A stretch of DNA of 6,213 nt from an uncultured Collinsella sp. (GCA_900548935.1 URMR01000104.1:1-6213), one strand, 5' to 3'; counted from the stretch's first letter, positions 1 through 5,460 are shown. The notes: generated from the sequence alone by a model not told the origin. Made by a program: numbers and translations.

Positions 1-150
1 TGCCGGGAACAAACGTATGTACCAGCCGATTTACAAATAGCATGGCGATCGTCCTCACAATCATGGTTAAGGGGATAGTGTAGCTTGCGCGGGCGCGCCG
101 TGCACCGATGCTCAGAAAATGCAGCAATGGCCTGCCCACGTTAACGGGCG
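1..150. repeat. Direct repeat, copy A (cut by window start)
   Basis: This segment aligns without gaps, at a constant offset of 1775, to 1776-1925. Positions 1-46 are identical in both copies. Positions 47-66 match at only about 9 of 20 bases. Positions 67-130 match at 56 of 64, and seven of the eight differences are transitions. Similarity fades after about 150. The left end may continue outside the window. The copy lies in the leader of the ATP-grasp gene, ending about 155 bases before its start codon. The alternation of perfect, divergent and conserved blocks is seen directly; whether the element is a structured RNA, a dispersed intergenic repeat or a gene remnant is not decided by the sequence. 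Confidence 0.9.
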
Positions 151-211
151 ACGTGGGGTGAGCAGGGCGTATCGCCCGGCGAGTATGGTTTCCCCGACTC
201 GTCGATGGGCG
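135..211 (+). promoter_or_regulatory. Structured leader of the ATP-grasp gene with competing hairpins
   Basis: Several inverted repeats are visible between the repeat and the gene. CCCACGT (135-141) pairs with ACGTGGG (151-157) around a 9-base loop. GGGCG (165-169) pairs with CGCCC (173-177) around a 3-base loop. The same CGCCC can instead pair with GGGCG at 207-211, extending a stem of 178-184 with 197-203 (one G-U pair) that has a 12-base loop at 185-196. The last two structures exclude each other. TCCCC (191-195) in the large loop is complementary to GGGGA (297-301) within the ribosome binding site. This is a pattern reading; in G+C-rich DNA such pairings also occur by chance. I recognise no known riboswitch consensus and no convincing promoter here. 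Confidence 0.35.
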
Positions 212-304
212 GAACGTGTTTCTGCGCTACCATTTGCACTAGTTATGACTACAGCCGTGCCGCATGTGCAAACCGTGCGCCGCGGATTAATTGGAAGGGG
301 AGCT

Positions 305-1696
305 ATGGCGACGAGCGTTACGCCTGAAATCAACGGATACGAGCTGACCGATGATCAGATTGGCAAGCTCCGCAGCTGGTGCAAGGGCAACGCGGGAGCG
401 GCGTCGTTCGCGACGGGCGAGACGTTCACGCGTCCGCTTGCTCCCGTACTTGTTGGCGGCGACCTGTTTATCTACTCGATGAGCCGCATGTTTTTTGAGT
501 CCTATGGCGTGAGGCCGCTTGTTCTAATTGCGGAGAACGTCAAGATCGTGACGACGACCAAATTCGCCGAGATCATGTATGTTCACGGCACCGATGACGA
601 GCCCACGCTGCTCGGCGCCCTCAAGGCCGTCTCGGATGCCGTTGCGCCCTGTGACCCGATGCTTCACGTTTTGGGTACGGGCGACTGGTATGCCCGCACG
701 TTTGCTCGCAATGCGGAGCTGCTGCGCTCTTGGGGCTTTACTATGCCGTACTGCGACTACGACACGTTTGATTCCATTACGCAAAAAGGTATCTTCCAGG
801 GCATTTGCGACGAGCTGGGCATCGCCCATCCAGGTACCTATGCCATGCCTTGCGACGAGTCGGTCGAGGCCGTTGACCCGTATGCCTGCCCATTTAGCTT
901 CCCTGTCATTGCCAAACCTTCGAATTCCGCTGCTTGGCATTATGTCGAGTTTGACGGCAAGGCAAAGGTCATGACGGTTGACTCCGCGGAGGAACTCGCC
1001 CGCGTCTACTCGGCGCTTCGCCCTTCGTGCTATGACAAAGACCTGCTGGTTCAGGATATGATTCCCGGATTCGATGAGTCGCTCTATTCCATTACCTGTT
1101 TTGCCTGGAAGGGCAAGGTTGAGTTCTCCGTCTTGGGTCACGTGCTGCTGCAGGACCACGCACCCTCTGCCATCGGCAACCCGGTCGTGATCGTGGGCGA
1201 TACGGAGATGCCCGCATGGAAGGTCAATCTTCTGAACGATGCGAAGCGCTTCCTCGAGAAGGTCAACTATACGGGATTTGCCAACTTTGACGTTATGTAC
1301 GACTCTCGTGACGGCTCGTATCGTTTCCTTGAGGTCAATGCGCGCCTGGGGCGCAACTCGTGGTACCTTTCGCTCGCGGGTATCGATCTGCCGCGCGTTA
1401 TGGTCGATCACTGGATTGCCCCCGCATGCCTTGGCACGGAGCCGACGGCAACGTATGGTACCCAGGGCGAGCCCTCCCATGCGTCGCGCGCATTTACGTT
1501 CAAGATGGTTCCCGATGCCGTCATCAAGCGCTATGCCGCTTCTTGTGCCGATAAGGACTATGCGCTTTCGGACAAGGCGGATGAGTCGCCCGTTCTGTGT
1601 AAAGCGGACACGCTTGAGCACAGGCTCTGGGGATGGATCACAAACATGAACCAGATTCGCAAGTTTAAGCGCTACGTTGGAGATACCCGTAAGTAG
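305..1696 (+). CDS. ATP-grasp ligase (carboxylate-amine / D-aspartate ligase-like)
   Basis: A 463-residue soluble protein. ATP-grasp enzymes use ATP to form an acyl-phosphate and join a carboxylate to an amine. Residues ~43-95 form a Rossmann-like N-terminal part (LAPVLVGGDLFIYSM). The ATP-grasp fold follows: candidate nucleotide-binding lysines K161 (TQKGIFQG) and K204 (FPVIAKPSNSA), then a strand at 247-265 (LLVQDMIPGFDESLYSITC). The catalytic, metal-binding stretch lies at 322-354, with FLEVNARLGRNSWY giving E343, N345, R347 and R350. The E-x-N-x-R-x-GR pattern recalls enterococcal D-aspartate ligase (Aslfm) and COG3919 carboligases of similar length, so cell-wall cross-bridge synthesis is possible. 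The substrate cannot be read from sequence and no aspartate racemase or mur gene is adjacent. ATG 305 was chosen because GGAAGGGGAG lies just upstream. The frame is open back to 119, but the extra 62 codons look like leader, with no ribosome binding site. The gene lies between the two direct repeat copies. Confidence 0.85.
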   Translation: MATSVTPEINGYELTDDQIGKLRSWCKGNAGAASFATGETFTRPLAPVLVGGDLFIYSMSRMFFESYGVRPLVLIAENVKIVTTTKFAEIMYVHGTDDEPTLLGALKAVSDAVAPCDPMLHVLGTGDWYARTFARNAELLRSWGFTMPYCDYDTFDSITQKGIFQGICDELGIAHPGTYAMPCDESVEAVDPYACPFSFPVIAKPSNSAAWHYVEFDGKAKVMTVDSAEELARVYSALRPSCYDKDLLVQDMIPGFDESLYSITCFAWKGKVEFSVLGHVLLQDHAPSAIGNPVVIVGDTEMPAWKVNLLNDAKRFLEKVNYTGFANFDVMYDSRDGSYRFLEVNARLGRNSWYLSLAGIDLPRVMVDHWIAPACLGTEPTATYGTQGEPSHASRAFTFKMVPDAVIKRYAASCADKDYALSDKADESPVLCKADTLEHRLWGWITNMNQIRKFKRYVGDTRK

Positions 1697-1698
1697 CG

Positions 1699-1736
1699 AA
1701 TAAGGTCCGGCCGCCAAGACGGCTTGGGACTTTATT
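1699..1736 (+). terminator. Hairpin after the ATP-grasp gene, probable terminator
   Basis: The arms AATAAGGTCC (1699-1708) and GGACTTTATT (1727-1736) pair over ten positions with one G-U pair. An inner hairpin forms from CCAAG (1714-1718) and CTTGG (1723-1727), or alternatively from GCCG and CGGC. It starts three bases after the ATP-grasp stop codon, and its T-rich right arm serves as a weak T-tract. Because the arms are A-rich and T-rich it could work on both strands. The T-run is interrupted by an A, so efficiency is uncertain. Confidence 0.55.
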
Positions 1737-1775
1737 GGTTGGAGCGACAAGTTGTATCGACCGGCTCGCCCTCGC

Positions 1776-1925
1776 TGCCGGGAACAAACGTATGTACCAG
1801 CCGATTTACAAATAGCATGGCGTATCTTCTCGCATCCTCGTTTAAGGGGATGGTGCGGCTCGCGTGGGCACACCGTGCACCGATGCTCAGAAATTGCAGC
1901 AATGGGCTGCTGGAGCTAACGGGCA
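1776..1925. repeat. Direct repeat, copy B
   Basis: Second copy of the element at 1-150, in the same orientation. It lies between the ATP-grasp terminator hairpin and the zinc-ribbon gene and ends about 110 bases before that gene's start. A local hairpin, GCAGC (1896-1900) with GCTGC (1906-1910), is shortened by one pair in copy A. Conserved TAACGGGC sits in a loop of copy A (from 142). In copy B it lies inside a larger stem formed by GGAGC (1912-1916) and GCTCC downstream. On the minus strand the frame through this copy is open for 81 codons (1977 to 1732). On the plus strand a 92-codon frame (1724-2002) is open here but interrupted by TAG (81-83) in copy A. Confidence 0.9.
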
Positions 1926-1989
1926 GGACTTCTTGTCCGACCGGGTGCTCCATTTTGGGCCACATGGGTATGGGCATGTGCCTGCCTGC

Positions 1990-2008
1990 TCGACATACTT
2001 AATGTCGA
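1990..2008 (+). promoter_or_regulatory. 7-bp inverted repeat before the zinc-ribbon gene
   Basis: TCGACAT (1990-1996) and ATGTCGA (2002-2008) are perfect inverted repeats around a 5-base spacer ACTTA. They end 12 bases before the AAAGGAGG ribosome binding site (2021-2028). The position suits either an operator for a dimeric regulator or an RNA hairpin affecting translation. No -35/-10 pair convincing enough to report was seen nearby. Confidence 0.4.
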
Positions 2009-2036
2009 CAGCCCCTGCGCAAAGGAGGACGTATCC

Positions 2037-3374
2037 ATGGACGAGATGTTTGCCATTAAATGCCAAAACTGCGGCGGCCCTATGTACTCACACCAGGCTA
2101 AACGCAGCTTTGAGTGCGCCTATTGCGGCACGGTCGTTCCGTGGCAGGCCGATGCGGGGGAGCCCAAAAGCGCCCTGGGCATTCGCCATGCGCCGCTGAC
2201 GGTTGTCGATGGGCTGCTTAAGCTCACCCATGTGTCGCAGCTCGAGCGCCCGGTGGACCCCGACTGGTATTTCTTTAATGCGTACTGGCGCAATCAGTCG
2301 GTTCTGGAGCATCTGCTGTGGGAGGACCGCGGCACGGCGCAGGAGTTCCAAGAGGCTGCGCACGTGAGTATTCCGTGCCCCTTCTGTGGCGCGTCCTTTG
2401 AGGGGTCATCGACCCAGCGCGTGTTTGAGTGCCCGTCCTGCGGTAATAAGATCGGCGTAGCCGACCTGCTCAAACCCGGTACCTTTAGCAAGCGCCTGAC
2501 CATGGGCGTTGGTGCCGAGTATGTGCCTGAGCAGGGTATTCCTTGCGAGATAACGCCGCAACAGGCACGTGCCAACGCGCTGCAGCTGGTGCGCCAGTAC
2601 CCCGACGCCTTTGCCGGGCACGACGTGGAAGACGCGATCCAAAATGACATGATGCTCTTCTATTTTCCTATGGCGCTCGCGGACCTGCGCATGATGGTGT
2701 CCTTCCCGGGCAAGGGACTGAGCAAGGAGACCCTGGTTTACTACGAGGTGCTCGACTGGGCGTATCCCAGAGCAAATTACCTGGACGTTCGCCTTATGGG
2801 CATTCTGGAGCCGTGGGACTTTGCCAAGGTTGGGCCGTTTGACCCGGCCATGCAGGAAGGCGACTTCCGCGTCGTCTCCGTCGATGCGTCTACCAAGGAC
2901 CAGGTGGTCATTGATAAGCTGGCGCTCGACATTGCCGGCAACGATGCCGAGGCGGTGCTGGGGCTCAATAAAAAGAGCATTCGCACCTGGGCGCGCAAGA
3001 CTCGCAAGCATAAGGACGGCCTGGTGATGGTACCGGTCTACTTTGTCGATCGCCCGGCGACGGACAGCCACGATGGCGAGCAGGTGCGCATCGCCGTGAA
3101 CGGCCAGACGGGTCGCGCGGCCGCGGTGGTGTTTAGCGACAAGCGCGAGACGCATGTGGTGGCGCCGCTCAACCCGAGCCTGCATCTGTCCGGTGAAAGC
3201 ACCGTGCATGCCACGCCCATCGAGGTCAAATACGTTAAATCGCCCTTCCTGTACCAGATCGTGCGCCGTGGAGGCGGCGAGCAACCGCGCCAGGTGGCAG
3301 CGGTGGCCGAGGGCTCCTACCGAGAGGAAAAGCCCAAGCGCAAGGGCCTGTTCGGCGCGATCTTTGGGAAGTAG
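2037..3374 (+). CDS. Double zinc-ribbon (TFIIB-type) protein of unknown function
   Basis: A 445-residue protein. Two zinc ribbons are plain: C9-x2-C12 with C27-x2-C30, and C114-x2-C117 with C132-x2-C135, each built as CxxCG followed by a strand and a second CxxCG. Between them is a helical segment rich in aromatic residues (77-95). Residues ~167-300 contain IPCEITPQQARANAL and ILEPWDFAKVGPFD, and residues 330-365 contain VPVYFVDRP and VRIAVNGQTGR. From memory, this order resembles Firmicutes proteins labelled 'TFIIB-type zinc ribbon-containing' or mis-named PriA-like, which carry comparable 'ITKEEA', 'EPFD' and 'NGQTGK' blocks. Those often end in a membrane segment; this one ends in a basic tail (433-445, KPKRKGLFGAIFGK-like) with no membrane helix. 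There are no helicase motifs, so it is not PriA. AAAGGAGG at 2021-2028, eight bases before ATG 2037, fixes the start. The role is unknown; nucleic-acid or protein binding is inferred. Confidence 0.85.
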   Translation: MDEMFAIKCQNCGGPMYSHQAKRSFECAYCGTVVPWQADAGEPKSALGIRHAPLTVVDGLLKLTHVSQLERPVDPDWYFFNAYWRNQSVLEHLLWEDRGTAQEFQEAAHVSIPCPFCGASFEGSSTQRVFECPSCGNKIGVADLLKPGTFSKRLTMGVGAEYVPEQGIPCEITPQQARANALQLVRQYPDAFAGHDVEDAIQNDMMLFYFPMALADLRMMVSFPGKGLSKETLVYYEVLDWAYPRANYLDVRLMGILEPWDFAKVGPFDPAMQEGDFRVVSVDASTKDQVVIDKLALDIAGNDAEAVLGLNKKSIRTWARKTRKHKDGLVMVPVYFVDRPATDSHDGEQVRIAVNGQTGRAAAVVFSDKRETHVVAPLNPSLHLSGESTVHATPIEVKYVKSPFLYQIVRRGGGEQPRQVAAVAEGSYREEKPKRKGLFGAIFGK

Positions 3375-3386
3375 GGGAGCGGTACG

Positions 3387-3414
3387 GGACAGTGCGCAGT
3401 AGTGCGAGCTGTCC
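3387..3414 (+). other. Short inverted repeat in the 3' untranslated region
   Basis: GGACAG (3387-3392) and CTGTCC (3409-3414) can pair around a 16-base loop, 12 bases after the zinc-ribbon stop codon. No T-run follows, so it is not a terminator by itself. It could stabilise the mRNA end or be a chance pairing. Confidence 0.25.
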
Positions 3415-3427
3415 ATCGTAGTAGATC

Positions 3428-3468
3428 TAAATAAACGGTGGGACGGCTGCAAAGGAGCCGTCCCACTG
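3428..3468 (-). terminator. Intrinsic terminator, best oriented for the minus strand
   Basis: The 11-bp perfect stem GTGGGACGGCT (3438-3448) with AGCCGTCCCAC (3456-3466) extends to 13 pairs by a G-U and a C-G (3436-3437 with 3467-3468). The loop is 7 bases. On the minus strand the stem is followed directly by TTTATTTAG, a good U-tract. On the plus strand it is followed by GGTAAAATC, which is not U-rich. It therefore fits the end of the minus-strand ADP-ribosylglycohydrolase transcript, almost 300 bases past that gene's stop, better than the end of the adjacent zinc-ribbon gene. Confidence 0.7.
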
Positions 3469-3549
3469 GGTAAAATCATGTTGTGTCGCGGAACCCGCTC
3501 CTCAGTCGGTCAACTTTGGAAGCGCGGGCAACGCAGGTGCCATCGTCTT

Positions 3550-3576
3550 AAAGGGCCGGCTGCAACCGGCCCTTTT
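3550..3576 (+). terminator. Intrinsic terminator, best oriented for the plus strand
   Basis: AAAGGGCCGG (3550-3559) pairs with CCGGCCCTTT (3566-3575) around a 6-base loop. On the plus strand the G+C stem is followed by TTTTCT; on the minus strand by TTTAAG. It is the likely end of the zinc-ribbon gene transcript, about 175-200 bases past its stop, though some bidirectional action is possible. Its loop region shares GGCTGCAA with the hairpin at 3436-3468. Confidence 0.65.
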
Positions 3577-3731
3577 CTGCGGCTGCGGGGATTCGAATAC
3601 CAACACGGTGTACAGCCCCACGGTGCTTTGCTCTGTGACGAACGGACCCATGACGGCGCATTTTGTAATCATCATTTATGTGGTCCCTTAATCATTGCGT
3701 TGACTAACATTGTCTTCGTTGAAGACGTGTC
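3577..3731. other. Intergenic stretch between convergent genes
   Basis: No gene is supported here. A 6-bp hairpin, GTCTTC (3712-3717) with GAAGAC (3721-3726), lies just beyond the stop codon of the minus-strand gene. It lacks a T-tract and is at most an mRNA end stabiliser. A TTCGAAT motif at 3590-3597 resembles a tRNA T-loop but has no matching stem. I see nothing else of note. Confidence 0.4.
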
Positions 3732-4517
3732 CTAAAACAAACACCGTTCTATCAGATCCTTTCCTCGTAGGGTATCGATCCACTCCTGCGGGATGGCCTC
3801 GATACCGTAGGCTGTGCCGGCGAGGGGACCTGCGACGGCTGCGGTGGTGTCGGTGTCGTCGCCCAGGTTGACGGCGGCAAGCACGCAATCTTCGTAGCTG
3901 TTAGTGTTGACGAAGCACCAGGTAGCGGCCTTAAGCGTGTCGCGCACGAAGCCACCTGACCTGATTTCCTGCTTTGGCACGCCTTTCAGATGGAGTGCCC
4001 ACGAGAGGAGCACGCCGTTCAGCACGTCTCTCATCAGCTCGACAAATATGACGCATGCGTCGGTTGACGTTCTGTGAGCGTGCGTAATTGCTGAGACCTT
4101 GCTGACCTCTTCGTCTGTCGCATCGGTGAACGCCAGGGGAGCGATGCGCATGAGCGAACCGTTGCCGTTGTCGCGCTCGCCGGAGCCTCCTTTGCCGGCA
4201 CGCAAGGCGCGGGCGGTCGTGCCGCCGTAATCGAAAACGCCGTCGATCGTATACTCGCCACGGGCAATCCAGCTCACGAACTTGTCGCGCATGTCTGCGG
4301 TGTCGATGTGCCCAAGCTCCCTAATCGAGTCACAGGTAGCAAGCGTCATAGATGTGTTGTCGCTCCAGGTACCGGCGGGCTGTCCATGCGTGCCGTAGCC
4401 GATCATGTCGGTGCATTCGAACGTGCCACGAGGCCTGAACTCGTAGGGAACGCCCAGCGCGTCACCGACGGCGAGCCCATAGATGCAGTCGCGCAAAGAC
4501 GGTTTTGGTGTGCCCAT
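3732..4517 (-). CDS. ADP-ribosylglycohydrolase family protein (DraG/ARH type)
   Basis: A 261-residue cytoplasmic protein. This family removes ADP-ribose from modified proteins, nucleic acids or small molecules using a pair of Mg2+ ions. Family hallmarks in order: GLAVGDALGVPYEF (14-27, including a conserved Glu), GTWSDNTSM (49-57), NGNGSLMRIAPL (117-128), THAH (145-148) and NLGDDTDTTAA (217-227), the C-terminal metal site. The first metal site normally reads S/T-D-D-T; here it is S52-D53-N54-T55, with Asn at the second Asp. Everything else looks intact and the length is at the short end for the family. The start is ATG 4517, placed by GGGAG about seven bases upstream and by the beginning of homology; the frame is open upstream to 4940 but overlaps the lipoprotein gene. 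No DraT or other ADP-ribosyltransferase is visible nearby. It converges with the zinc-ribbon gene. Confidence 0.88.
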   Translation of the reverse strand: MGTPKPSLRDCIYGLAVGDALGVPYEFRPRGTFECTDMIGYGTHGQPAGTWSDNTSMTLATCDSIRELGHIDTADMRDKFVSWIARGEYTIDGVFDYGGTTARALRAGKGGSGERDNGNGSLMRIAPLAFTDATDEEVSKVSAITHAHRTSTDACVIFVELMRDVLNGVLLSWALHLKGVPKQEIRSGGFVRDTLKAATWCFVNTNSYEDCVLAAVNLGDDTDTTAAVAGPLAGTAYGIEAIPQEWIDTLRGKDLIERCLF

Positions 4518-4557
4518 TCGTATCTCCCACTTTCCTCTTGAGGGATGCTGCTTAATA

Positions 4558-4577
4558 GCTAATGGCTGGCTAATGGC
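4558..4577 (-). promoter_or_regulatory. Tandem 9-bp direct repeat upstream of the ADP-ribosylglycohydrolase gene
   Basis: GCTAATGGC occurs at 4558-4566 and again at 4569-4577, so the centres are 11 bases apart, about one helical turn. It sits 41-60 bases before the start codon, in an A+T-richer stretch than its surroundings. A related TTAATAGCT lies next to it. This is a typical arrangement for a regulator binding two sites on one DNA face, but it could be a chance slippage repeat. A -10-like TATGAT (minus strand, near 4581-4588) lacks a good -35. Confidence 0.35.
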
Positions 4578-4588
4578 GATTATCATAA

Positions 4589-4788
4589 AGCCTGGCGGGG
4601 ACAGAAACTGCGACGTCGTCGGAGGTCTTCGCGAAAGGGCCTCGTGGCTACTAGAATGAAACGCCAGGGACAACAGAGGCACAGTAACCGGCTGTTGACC
4701 GCCTGCACCTTCAGCCTCAGTAGCCGCTCCCGGGCCCAGGAATTCGTCAACGTGCTCAATATGGTGATGTGACCGGGCGCTTTCGAAC
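4589..4788. other. Intergenic stretch without a supported gene
   Basis: Frames are open on the minus strand in this stretch but their translations are rich in Arg, Ser and Pro, have no ribosome binding site and resemble no family I know. CAACAG and CTGTTG near 4670-4697 could form a weak hairpin. It probably contains the promoter of the ADP-ribosylglycohydrolase gene, but I cannot place it. Confidence 0.3.
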
Positions 4789-4790
4789 AC

Positions 4791-4829
4791 AAAAAACCGG
4801 GATGCAAGGAGTCGCACCTTGCATCCCGG
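4791..4829 (-). terminator. Strong intrinsic terminator of the lipoprotein gene
   Basis: A perfect 13-bp stem, CCGGGATGCAAGG (4797-4809) with CCTTGCATCCCGG (4817-4829), and a 7-base loop. On the minus strand it is followed by six T residues (AAAAAA at 4791-4796 on the plus strand). It lies about 40 bases after the stop codon of the 197-residue lipoprotein gene and separates it from the ADP-ribosylglycohydrolase gene, so these two are probably not co-transcribed. Confidence 0.9.
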
Positions 4830-4866
4830 CTGAGCTAAAACGGCGCTGCTGCATGCCGTTGGAGCT

Positions 4867-5460
4867 TTAGCGCTTGATCTCGATATCGTCGAGCTTGACG
4901 TCCATGGCCTCGGTCTTGGCCTCGGCGATGTCGTCGGCAAATTCCAGAGACTTCATCATGGTCTCGACGGCGTCCTTGTGCTCCTCGACGTTGTCGATAC
5001 GCACATACACACTGCCGCCGTCAACGTCGGTGAAGTATTCGGTTGTTACGCCGCCCGAGTGCGTGAAGTAGGCACTGCGCCAGGTCTTGCCGTTGTACTT
5101 AACGGGATCGCTCTCGGTCCATCCGGAGTTGGCCTTCCACTTTGCCTCGTAGTCGAACAGTTCGTCGGCGTTCTTGTCAGGATCGAAGACAGGGATGAAG
5201 CGATCGCTGGCATGCTCGCTCTCGGTGAACTTAAACTGGGCCCTGTCGGCGGTGTCGCCTGCGACGTCGGTGATCTCGACGCCCTCGGGGACCTCGACCT
5301 TAAACCAAATGAAGTCGGTCCTCATATCCACGGCTGGCTTTTCTGCTCCGCCGCCACCGCCACTTCCGGTAGCGTCGCCGCTGCCACCGCAGCCCACCAG
5401 GGCAACTGCGGCAAAGAGGCTTATGCAGAGGGTGAGAATCGCAAAGGCCTTCTTTTTCAT
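4867..5460 (-). CDS. Secreted lipoprotein, small paralogous family of unknown function
   Basis: A 197-residue protein. The N-terminus is a lipoprotein signal: MKKK, a hydrophobic core (5-20) and the lipobox L-V-G-C with Cys24, expected to be cut and lipidated so that the protein is anchored outside the membrane. A flexible Gly/Ser/Ala-rich linker follows (25-40). The globular part begins at DFIWFKVEVPEGV (49-61) and includes DRFIPVF (86-92), DPVKYNGKTW (118-127), EYFTDVDGGSVYVRI (141-155), HKDAVETMMKSLEF (161-174) and the end DIEIK. The alternation of strands and a final 'vetm-kSleF' helix/strand is reminiscent of PsbP/Mog1/DcrB-like small lipoproteins; this is inference from pattern only. 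AGGAGG eight bases before ATG 5460 fixes the start. The gene directly upstream (5691-6213) is a paralogue. A strong terminator lies downstream at 4791-4829, and the paralogue's own terminator lies between the two genes, so each is probably transcribed alone. Confidence 0.85.
   Translation of the reverse strand: MKKKAFAILTLCISLFAAVALVGCGGSGDATGSGGGGGAEKPAVDMRTDFIWFKVEVPEGVEITDVAGDTADRAQFKFTESEHASDRFIPVFDPDKNADELFDYEAKWKANSGWTESDPVKYNGKTWRSAYFTHSGGVTTEYFTDVDGGSVYVRIDNVEEHKDAVETMMKSLEFADDIAEAKTEAMDVKLDDIEIKR

Noticed and set aside
119..304. In-frame N-terminal extension of the ATP-grasp protein
   Set aside because: The ATGs at 119 and 185 have no ribosome binding site, the extension is Arg-rich with no fold signal and overlaps the repeat and hairpins. 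GGAAGGGGAG before ATG 305 decides the start.
524..1873. 449-codon open frame on the minus strand
   Set aside because: It lies antisense to the ATP-grasp gene, is rich in Arg, Val and Ile from mirrored codons, and has no ribosome binding site or family resemblance. The plus-strand protein has clear catalytic motifs.
2406..3479. 357-codon open frame on the minus strand
   Set aside because: It is antisense to the zinc-ribbon gene, runs through a terminator hairpin, and its His/Arg-rich translation matches no family. Long antisense frames are expected in G+C-rich coding DNA.
3500..3600. tRNA-like fragments (CTCAGTCGGT near 3510 and TTCGAAT near 3592)
   Set aside because: The T-loop-like motif lacks a complementary stem on either strand and no acceptor or anticodon arm can be drawn. 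It could be a tRNA end scar, but nothing else supports that.
3478..3735. 85-codon plus-strand frame in the convergent intergenic region
   Set aside because: It runs through the hairpin at 3550-3576 and has no ribosome binding site; the composition is not protein-like.
4583..4807. 74-codon minus-strand frame between the lipoprotein and ADP-ribosylglycohydrolase genes
   Set aside because: It starts inside the terminator stem, has no ribosome binding site, and its Arg/Leu/Cys-rich translation looks non-coding.
4518..4940. In-frame N-terminal extension of the ADP-ribosylglycohydrolase
   Set aside because: It would run through the strong terminator and into the lipoprotein gene, and its translation is low-complexity Pro/Arg/Ser. 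Family homology starts at the ATG at 4517.
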